Of a stretch of DNA of 64,000 nt, positions 38,691-64,000 are shown in pieces. Origin of the DNA: Leptoclinus maculatus (taxonomy: Eukaryota > Chordata > Actinopteri > Perciformes > Stichaeidae); assembly GCA_032191485.1 (NCBI GenBank), contig JAVDOI010000009.1, positions 22,460,843 through 22,524,842 of the forward strand, in the 5' to 3' direction. Position numbers and translations under genes: made by a program. The notes under the pieces were generated by a model. That model saw only the letters and a list, made by a program, of their open reading frames with translations, had not been told where the DNA came from and did no database searches. The stretch's first letter is position 1. Each line of letters opens with the position of its first letter.

Positions 38691-38900
38691 GTTGTACAGA
38701 CATGAGGTTCATCAGGTCAGCTGGACAAAACTTTTATTCACAACACTAGACAGTCATTAGATCACAAGTAACAGCATCTTTCTTTCTCACTCGCACACAG
38801 CCACACTGGTGCATATGGGTTAATGCAATCGATGGAAACCAGGTATCACATAGACCTCCACACATACAGTCTGGGTCTATACATCTCCTCTGGAGCCACA

Positions 38901-55021
<16,121 letters not shown>

Positions 55022-58000
55022 CTTTGTTTTCTGAGGAATAGATCGATTGATTGACACGCCAGATACATTATCACAGGCACAATATTTCAGTAACCACTGA
55101 TCACTCTGTACAACATCCAGTAGTCAGTCAGATCAAGTTAAATCTCTTCCGACAATCAGAGGTGAGTTAGCTTCACTAGAAGCCATTTGTAGAGTTCAAC
55201 ACTGTCACAATTTGCACACACAAAATTCTCTTGAAGTGTGATGTTTGCTGCTGCATTACACAAATATAATTTTGTGACAGTTTAACTTCTCCCATTGTGC
55301 TCAGTAAACTGGAACCTGGATATGGAAATTATTGACGATGTATTCAATCAGTCGGAGACCAAATTAGTAGCAAATCAATTGGCCTGCAGCGAACACTGAG
55401 CAGTCGCTCTCACTCGGTCCCTTGAGTGAAATATTGAGGCGGCCCTCTTGAAACTCAGTAGAATAACAAAAAAAGAAACTACTCCATTAGAAAACGTAAT
55501 CATTTTCTAACTGCATATCAGTGTGGGATCACTACTACAATCAGCTCTCACCTTCAGTTTCTGCCGGCAGTTCTCTGTCTTCTGTCACGATGTTCTCCTC
55601 CTTTCATTCTCTCATTGTCTGACTTCAGTGCTCTCGTTCTGCCTCTCTTCCGTGGTGGGTGTTCTGCAGAGCTGCACTGTGTCGAAGACTTTTAACATCA
55701 TCCCGCAACTTCCTTTTTCCTCTGACGCACCCTCACATTCACACACATGCATACACACAAAGCTGCTGCTGCTGCTGCTGCCGTGTGGTACAAGTTGATA
55801 AAACAAAGTGTGAAATGGGTCGTATTGTTTGTGTACCAAGAAATCAGATAGAATAGGAATGGGTGTGTATTTGTGCATGTGCAGTACAGAATTTATCAAA
55901 AGACAATTGTGTTGCAAGGGCAACCACGTTTAGACAACCCCCCCAAACAAACTTCTAATGTGGTCAAATTACCTCATTTGATGCATATGCAATTTGTTAT
56001 GCAAGTTTGTGGAGGTGGTATGCACGATTTAAAGGCATCAAGTTGAAAGTTTCTTCACAAAGATCTATTTTTATGTTGCTAAAAGTTTTTAAGAATTGCA
56101 CAATAATGAAAGATTTACTTTGTTACAGTATCTTAAGAGCATTAAACTATCTTAAACTACAAAAGTAAAATATGATATCTACATAGGATTAGATGTATTG
56201 TTTGATTGAATTCACAGCTGAGAATCTTAACAATAAAAACTCCTTCACATGAAACATCTCAAATAAAAAAGTGTCACTGGATCAAAAATAAGTGTAAAAT
56301 AGTGCTATCAGCAATTCAAGCAGTCAAGTTCTGATGTACAACACAGCATATTTGCTCAAATACAATTTTGAGGTATTTGTACCTTCTCCATTATATACTT
56401 TGTATGTCGACTACACTATACAATTGAGAGAAATATTGTACTTTTTAATCCTACATCATTTTAAATGTTACTTTGCAGGTTTTCCATGCAAAAACATATG
56501 ATCAATTTAAAAATATGACTCATTCTTAAGGATTCATTTCCCAACAGTATGTAGCAAACTTACAGTTATCTACCCGACGAACAGCTAGAACATTAAATCT
56601 TTGACAGGGGCCATTTTTGTGCATTATGAGTACTTTTACTCTTGAAACTGTAAGTATCTTATTGACCCATCTGTATGGCGGATTTAGCAGTTTTACCTTT
56701 AAATGTCCAGAGCATAAAGGATTCAACCAAACTAACAAATTGTCGAGATATTTCTCACGAATAGAAAATAGATGTTGCTATTTTAGAAGCACAAGATATC
56801 GATGGAGTACAAAATTACTATTTTTAAGTTGCAGCCCTTTCTGCAGTCAACCGTAACAGAGGAAAGGATGTGCTGATATTCCTCCACTGAAGCATAACAT
56901 TTCAAACTCTATATGAGAGACGCGATCAAGAGGGTAGGGTATAGCTTTTACAGGCATGCTTGAGGGGTGGAGAATAAAATGCATTTATTGCTGTATAACT
57001 CACATGACACAAACCTTTTCACTTCCCTGCCACCTCCCAAAAGACATCATCATTTTAGGAATAAGGAGTAATAAAAATAGAACATACTTATGTTTGAAGG
57101 AGGGGAAATTGTGTTATTGCTTTCAATTCAGCTTCTGGAGCTTCATCATAACCAAAGACACGTTGACAGGACAGATGCTTGCTGGTTTGAAAGCTTGAAA
57201 CCAGGTTTGCAGCTTAAAGGTGGTTTGTTTCAGGGCCACTCCAGTGATTTAGTTTTGCACGTCCATAAAGAAATGTTTAAATGTTTAAATGTTTTAGATG
57301 CTAAATCACAGTATGGGTTTTTCTACGGTGTTCCTCGAGGTCTTGGAGTCTTATTTTGATATTCTGTAGGGGATTCCTAATCATTTTAATCAATTCACGA
57401 GAATGGTTAAAAAAAAGGTTAAATTTAGCACCAAATCTTTGTAGCAAATGGTATTAACCAAACATTGCTGCAACAACTTATGAGACATAACTGAGCATGG
57501 GAATGGCCATCATATATTTCCATCGTAATGTACTATGTCCTTTTACACTTTCACAATTTATGTAAATTCATTTATACATTTTTATTGCTGATTAATGACC
57601 AGAACAACTTGACACACACCGCTGAGCTGAATTTCAAATACATGTTCAGGTTCCCAGCTTTGAGTTGACAGACCTGCTATCTCCCCCTAAAGATCCCCTG
57701 TTCCCTCTTAAAAAAACAACAACAACAAAAACAATGTGGGTCTCTACGGGTTAACTTAGTCTGAGTGGTAATCCTCATAGAGAGTAACTTCTGTGTCACT
57801 TTTTTCTTCAACACTAGATGTCAGCCTTGTTCACATCACCTTGTCTTCTGCAGATACTGTATCTCCTAACATACTGCCTTTGACAGACAGGTTTCCAGAC
57901 AGACCACAGTGCATGCATGCCGCACTTTGACTTGACATGTCGCCTGACAGTCTTACATTTACATATCCCCCATTCTTGTTTTTCTAAACTCTCTCTCTCT
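55022..58000. other. Intergenic spacer upstream of vav1
   Basis: No exon was recognised in about 3 kb. The vav1 start codon lies close to a CAG, which could be an acceptor for an upstream 5' UTR exon, but no such exon could be placed. The area 56280-56660 has the TACTT-rich repeat wording. A short (CTG)5 at 55760 adds nothing. Confidence 0.45.
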
Positions 58001-58009
58001 CTCTCTTGT

Positions 58010-58326
58010 GACAGGCCTCAACCTGTCCTCTCCGCCTTCTGAGAACTCATGCTAATTCCTGCGCTGTGATTTGCGGTGTGCCCGCTGCACGATTTGATTG
58101 GCCTTTTGTTAGAGACCCTGCAGGTTTGAGGGGGAGCGGGCTCCCACTGGGCTCCCACTGGTACCACGAAGACAAAGTGGGAGACAGTACAACTCGGATG
58201 AGAACAGCTGGAAAGGAGGAAACCCGAGGGAATGTAGGACGAGAAAGACGCATTATGAGATAGAAATATTAGAAGGAGAAAGAGAGGAGTAATATCCCAG
58301 TGGGCCTCGGTAGACCCTGCAAACGG
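58010..58326 (+). promoter_or_regulatory. Possible promoter and first exon of the SAM-domain gene
   Basis: The area is raised in GC, has a GATTGG (inverted CCAAT) near 58097, and ends at a strong donor AACGG|GTAGGTG at about 58325. A short in-tandem copy of gggctcccact lies at about 58138-58160. It precedes the first SAM coding exon by about 220 bases. No exon was confirmed from outside evidence. Confidence 0.35.
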
Positions 58327-58547
58327 GTAGGTGTTACATACTGTAGCTGCTGCAAGGCAAACAACACAAGGGCTCTCTGCTTATTTGCCTGGTTGGCTGA
58401 TTTCTTACAGTAAGCTGATGTCACTTTACTCTTTCATTAGTACTTTACTAAAGAAACTTCTGCTGAAAAAAACATGTACAAGCATGTGTGTGTGTGCATG
58501 TGTGATGGTATGTAACCAGTATCTTCTCCTGCTTCTGCTGTTCAGAC

Positions 58548-60461
58548 ATGAATAATCGCTCCATCGCCTGGTGGCTGAAACAAATCGGCCTGCCCCAGTA
58601 CATCAAGGCACTAGAGAGAGAATATTATGGTCTGGAGGTACGTGAATGTGTGAAATGCATCTGCACGCGCTCGTCGATATCTCTTCTCCGCTTCAATCTT
58701 CATAACCCTCAATTTGTCTTTATTGCTTTCTCACTCTCCCCGCTTGTGTTTCTCTCCAGGGTTTGCTGAGTGTAACGGACGGAGAGCTGAAGGAATCAGG
58801 GGTCGAGGATGCAACACACAGGGAGACCATCCTCAATCAACTTTCAAGACACCGGCAGAGTCTGGAGCCGCACTCTGGTGACACTCACTGGCCGATAATT
58901 CAATGTTCAAATATTTATGAAAATGTTCTAATTAACGGTTTATCAAGTGGAAACATATTGCATTGTATTGCATCTTAGCCCTACAAAGTGACTAAAAGTA
59001 AAAAAAAAAAAAAAAGTTTCTGACAATTGTTATCATCCCGGCCTGGGTATAGTTGGGACATTTTGTAAATATCAATGACATTCAGGTCCCTCACAGAATG
59101 CATTCAGATTTTTGGATGTCCCCGTGACATTTCCTGCATCATCAGGTCAAAAGTCTTTTGTTTATGACTAAAGACCTGCAAAACAAACAACAAAATGTCA
59201 TTCCCATCAGTCTCAGCTGTACTTGTTTAGTGCTAATTAGCAAACTATGATGGTGCACATTAGACCTGATTAACATTGATAGCACTGTAATCGTTGGCAT
59301 GCTAGCATACTGATGTTAGCATTTAGCTCAAAGCATCACAGTGCCAAAGTACAGCCTCGGAGAGCAGCTCACATAAAGATTCTTTTATTTTTAGATGCTA
59401 AATGCTAATGCAACTCAGGCTTCCTAAAAAACTAATTTGCTTAAAGTGGCAATTTCAAAGACTTGGATTTATACTGCTTTAAATTAAATAGTCTAAAATT
59501 GGCAATTTTCATTTAAAAATACAACTATGGAGAAGACAACTAAGAATTGAATGAAACCGACCAAACATTCAATACCAGCTTTCAGCTTTAACACAGTCAG
59601 ACACATTTAGGTCAGTTACTTAAAAAGTTTTAAAGTTAGATCCCCAGCCATATTGATAATGGAAAATAGAGCAGTAGATGTTGAAATCATTACTGCTTAG
59701 CGATGGCACTTTGTACATGCCTGTTTATTAAGTCAAAATGTTTTACTAAAAATGTATTGTAGTTGTTTACTGTCTTGTTCCTGCTTAATGTGATTCAAAG
59801 AAGTTTAATAAGTTAAATGTGAAAATCTAGAGAGTAAGGCCTGACTGAATGCAAATGTCATATGATGTTGTATCATATAGGCGTTTTTATTGTATCATAT
59901 AAGCGTTTTTCATATATACACACCAATTAAAGGAATAGTTCAACATGATTTTGGGAAACAGGTGGAAATATCTGGCTAAAGGTGACTAAAGTTCATTAAT
60001 TAACATGTTACTTCTCTTTGGTTTCAGCTTCATATCTAACGGACCAACATAATGGTGGTATGGATTTGCAGGAGAGCAAACATGCATATTTTCCAAAACG
60101 TCAAAGTATTCCTTTAAAATGTCCATGTGTCCTCTCAGGTGTGCAAGTGGAGCGCAGGGTGAGCCGAAAGTACTCCCTGGGATCGTCTATGGATCTGGTG
60201 AGACCACTAAATTGGCGCTATAGCGTCACAAAACAGTTGACGTCAAAGAAATAAAACAATGCACGCACGAAACACTGTTTGGGTCTCAACCATTTTCCGG
60301 CAGGTGAAGCCCAAGAAGGACCTGTTTCGTCAGAGTGTGCTGCCCCGCCTCCAACGCGCTGATAAGAAACACCGCCTCTCCGCCTCCTGCACCCAGCTCC
60401 GCCCCCTGAACGAGGACAACGCCATCAGCGAGGCTGAGCGCTGTCAGGATGGCAAACGCAG
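58548..60461 (+). CDS. SAM-domain protein, N-terminal part, gene continues beyond recognised exons
   Basis: Four exons at 58546-58637 (ATG at 58548), 58760-58877, 60139-60197 and 60304-60461 join in phase for about 141 residues. The first two encode a sterile alpha motif domain, beginning MNNRSIAWWLKQIGLPQY and ending near ILNQLSRHRQSL, which usually mediates protein-protein or RNA binding. The next two are basic and Ser-rich (SRKYSLGSSMDL, KPKKDLFRQSVLPRLQRADKK). The last exon ends with a good donor CAG|GTAAGA followed at once by a (TG)n array. No later exon was found up to 64000, so the gene is partial or the next intron is long. I could not name it: SAM positions in SASH, ARAP, liprin and SLP-76 families do not fit this start. 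Confidence 0.7.
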
Positions 60462-60482
60462 GTAAGATGACCCACAATGGGT

Positions 60483-60594
<112 letters not shown>

Positions 60595-60599
60595 ACCCA

Positions 60600-62090
60600 C
60601 TTTCTCCAGGTTTGGCTAATAATCAACTAGTGCCTCATAAAATGTAAGAGTTTGTAAGGTGAAGGTGTACTCACTTGACAATATGAATGAAAGGATATAA
60701 AATAACATCATGATATTTACATTACAGAACAGCTGCTTTTTGATGACTAACACAGTAAACGACACACCTTGGGACTTTGATATTTTGGTCACACTTTGCT
60801 CTCCAGTGAGCGGTCAAGGACTGAGTGACAAAGGCCAGTGTGTGTGTGTTTGGAGGCCCTTAAAAAGGTTTATTGCAGGCTCTCTCTCAGCATTAAAGGG
60901 CCAGTTCACCTAAATTACAGAAAGACATGTTAATGTTCACTCTCTCCCTGGTGCTATTTAATCATGCAAATAGTTTGGGTTTTATGTGTTACGGTTTGGA
61001 GATATCCAAACCTGAGATTTCTGCTGCCGCTACAATAAAATGCGAGTGATTGGAATTCAGTTTGTGGTCCTGAAAGCACTGAAAATGTAAAGCAACTCCC
61101 AGAAACAGTTTCTTTTGTCTGACCAAACAGCAAAACCTACAGGTATTAGTTTATTACGACAAAGAAGGACAACAAATCCTCAGAATTTAGATTCCTTGAG
61201 ACGTAATATTTGCATTGCTTGAAATGACATTTGGCAATTTATTTTTCTGTCAAACATTTAATAAGCAGAACTTCTACACGTCTGTAGGTCGACAGGTGCG
61301 TAAAGGAGAAGATCTAAGGTTCTATATTGTCGAGCATTTAATACAAACATTTCTTTTCAGCTCTAGGATATAGGTACAAGTTATATTTTCTCAAAGTTGA
61401 GCATCTCAGCTGCCAAACATGTTTATAATTGTACTGAAGCCTGTACTGTGCAGCTGTATTATGTTGAAAACAATATATTGAAGTGCTCAGATTGTGATAA
61501 ACAGCAGAAAACATCATCAGGACTTCCCTACTTTGGTATGAACTGTTCCAGCAAGAAATGTTCATATATAAGCTCTGGTTAGGGCCCCAGACCTGTACTT
61601 TTACACTACACATAAAACCCAAATAATCTTCATGGCTAGATAATATAAGAGGTGAAACAACACCGTGTGCTTTTTTAATTTGTGTGAACTAGCCCTTTAA
61701 TTTAGTTTTAAAAGTTATCTTTCATACATAATTGAGTTATACAACTGACAAGCACTTTAAGTGTATAAATGGAGGCTGGCTGTCAAGTTCAGGCACATCT
61801 CTGCTCACCAGACATAAAGTGCTGAATGCTAAAAGGTTGTAAACCAAAGGGCTAAGTGAGGTATAGTCCCGGTCCTCAGGGCAGTCTCTGATTGGCTGAG
61901 AAACGTTCGAAACCAGGTGTAAAAAAAACACAGATAAACACACCTAACCGCACAACAGATTAATATATAATGCTAATTTAAATATTGAATGGTAAGAATT
62001 GGTGTGGCTGCTATAGTAAGTGTTGTTTCTGACCTGAGAATGTGGGATTTATGGGTACAAGGCACTCCGTACAGCTACCTGTCTGCAGCC
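60600..62090. other. Unassigned sequence, no gene recognised
   Basis: No exon or repeat of known type was recognised. It is presumably intron or intergenic, since the SAM gene may continue. Confidence 0.5.
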
Positions 62091-62099
62091 AGGTGATGC

Positions 62100-62193
62100 G
62101 TTAGCTCGGCTGTTTGTGTCGGTATCCGAGGAATGCCAGGCAAGTAGCCGTGTTTCAGCACCGGGGCCCGGGGGGCGAGGGGGAAGAGACGGG

Positions 62194-62230
<37 letters not shown>

Positions 62231-62437
62231 GGAGAACTTGTGGGAACTCGTCTGAAAACTGCGCAGGGGAGGAGGGCGAAGAAGAGGAGAAGGGAGGGGA
62301 GCAGCTGGGAGGAACCGACGGGGAGACGACTTGGACGTTGCAACTCCAGCTCCAGCTGTTGTTTGGCGGTGATCATTTGGACCACAAATCGTTAAAAGCA
62401 TGTCCGGGTCGGGCGAGCTGTGAAGAGGACCGAGAGG
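62100..62437 (+). promoter_or_regulatory. GC- and GA-rich block, possible first exon of a downstream gene
   Basis: The block is GC-rich and CpG-rich, with a (GA)n array at 62197-62224, and ends at a good donor GAGAG|GTAGGA near 62435. It holds a short upstream-type frame of 7 codons (62401-62424) but no long coding frame. It looks like a 5' UTR exon and promoter of either an alternative SAM-gene start or the next gene to the right. Confidence 0.4.
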
Positions 62438-63000
62438 TAGGACCGATGGCCGTTCATACAAAGCGTTTTTGAACGACTGTTGACTTTATCTTAACGCTAA
62501 TTAACGCGAGACTTCCGATACAGTTCTTGACCGTTAATTTAACTTTCGGTGTGCAGTAAATGGCTTTATTAATATTTATTCTTAGTTCTGACATATAAAG
62601 CTGTTAAAATCCTCACTTTTTAAGTCTTAAATAGATAAATAAAGTCGTCATGTCGTTTTTTTCTTCTTACCTGTCGCAGTAGAGTCAAACTACCTGTTGC
62701 ACAATCTTGACTCATGAGAAACAAACGAAACCAGTTGAATGTAATAATTCGATTACAGTTGGCTATTAGCGTTTACAGATTATACAGAGTTATACCTTTT
62801 TGTCTGGTGAAGCTTAATCAAATAGTTTGAAACATGGCTAAATGTGGTGTCAGGTTATTTGTCTCTATAGTGTCTCTGCAGCACATTGCTCAGGTGTTTC
62901 TGTTGTGCTGCCCCGACCAACGCCCCTCAGACAGGATGTTGCACGCTCTCGTTCCTCGTAACAAATCTCACAGCTGTGATTTGTCTGAATGTGTGTGTTT

Positions 63001-63003
<3 letters not shown>

Positions 63004-63070
<67 letters not shown>
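63004..63070. repeat. (TG)n microsatellite
   Basis: About 33 TG units. Confidence 0.95.
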
Positions 63071-63072
<2 letters not shown>

Positions 63073-63396
63073 TGGCAGTGTTGTGGCTTATTAAATTGTG
63101 AACATGCAGCTAGAACAATTTATTACGACACAACAGACCTTAAATAAATACTACTTTTTTTATGGAGGTACTAATGTTGTTTAAAATGTTTTAAAGAGGT
63201 GCTGTTTCAACGTTTATGGTATTCTGGATTTTTAAGTGGTGGTGGTGGTGTTTTGATTTTTTTTTAAATCTTGCCATGAATTTAATTATAATACTACATT
63301 TTATTTACAGTGTTTTTCCTGATCCTCTGACACTTAACATGACGATTTAGGTCAGTAAAAACTGTACACAACACAATACAAGCGCAGAATAGTAGT

Positions 63397-63580
63397 GTAG
63401 AGTCGAGCTAATCACTCGATTAGTCAATCAACACTTAATTAATTAGCAACTAATTTGATAACATCAGTTTTCTTTTCAGAATTTGTTTTTTTTTATCTTA
63501 TGTGATAGTAAACTGAGTATATTTGGGTTTGTTAGTCAGACAAAACAAGCAATATGAAGACACAGCCTTGGGTTTTTAGC
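63397..63580. repeat. Interspersed repeat, copy of the 40498 family
   Basis: Read in reverse, the words aaacccaaggctgtgtcttc and ttgcttgttttgtc match the 40498-40715 copy. Flanks are AT-rich with no gene to 64000. Confidence 0.55.
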
Positions 63581-64000
63581 ACAACTGTAGCTACAGTACT
63601 ATTGAGGACACCGGGGTAATGTTGTTGTGTATGTATGGAGGTTTTAACAACCTTGGGGGGACTTAACATTCTACAGTTAAAAACGTACATGTGGTGGGCG
63701 TGTAGAGTCATTCCTTTATTTTTACACTTAATGTGATCAAAGATTCAGTATTTCTCCACTAAAAATGTATGTCTGGTAACATTGAGAGGGCTTTGAAACA
63801 GCATTTAATCATTTATGTTTGGATATAGGATGGTAAGTGTTAAGCCTATAAACTTAACACAACTAGTTTATAGGCCATTGATATCCAGATAACCTTTGAA
63901 GCACAGCTCTAAATCTTGCTGAAAATATAATTCACCATTAAATTCAATAAATGAAATATTAAAAAAATGCAAATTTAACTTATTTAGACTTTTGTTTTGG

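Noticed and set aside
62114..62472. Frames rich in Arg-Glu or Glu-Gly at the right GC/GA block
   Set aside because: They translate the (GA)n array and GC-rich flank, and have no recognised domain.

Overview
This 64 kb window is vertebrate nuclear DNA, almost certainly from a ray-finned (teleost) fish. Genes are split into short exons with GT-AG introns, introns are compact, (CA/TG)n microsatellites are dense, and several interspersed repeat families of the kind common in fish recur. Two small neighbourhoods resemble human gene order: an fbxl18-like gene beside cytoplasmic actin (human 7p22), and pin1 beside ubl5 with vav1 nearby (human 19p13).

Layout from left to right. At 0.5-2.4 kb are weak plus-strand splice-like exons of an unidentified transcript. 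A HIPK-like protein kinase lies at 3.4-6.4 kb (minus). An F-box gene matching only the N-terminal part of FBXL18 lies at 7.8-9.5 kb (minus). Beta-type cytoplasmic actin lies at 12.0-15.9 kb (minus) with a classic CCAAT/CArG/TATA promoter and an intronic CArG box. From 16 to 19.7 kb there are only microsatellites and unassigned sequence. A large type I membrane mucin (CUB-like, Ser/Thr-rich, SEA-like, EGF-like, transmembrane, long tail) lies at 19.7-29.4 kb (minus). pin1 (30.7-35.0 kb, minus) and ubl5 (35.3-37.2 kb, plus) form a head-to-head pair. vav1 lies at 38.9-55.0 kb (minus) and is complete in 28 coding exons. A partial SAM-domain gene starts at 58.0-58.5 kb (plus), and a GA/GC-rich possible first exon lies at 62.1-62.4 kb.

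The genes are independently transcribed units; only pin1/ubl5 share a promoter region. The best second-look items are two U12-type introns in ubl5, a 3'-truncated fbxl18-like gene, splice sites built from or flanked by microsatellites in vav1 and the HIPK-like gene, a non-autonomous hAT element with an exact 8-bp target duplication, a perfect 27-bp inverted repeat, and the unnamed mucin with its long tyrosine-containing tail. I saw no prokaryotic-type system, CRISPR array or RNA gene that I could support. All exon coordinates were read by eye from splice signals and reading phase and should be treated as good to a few bases.
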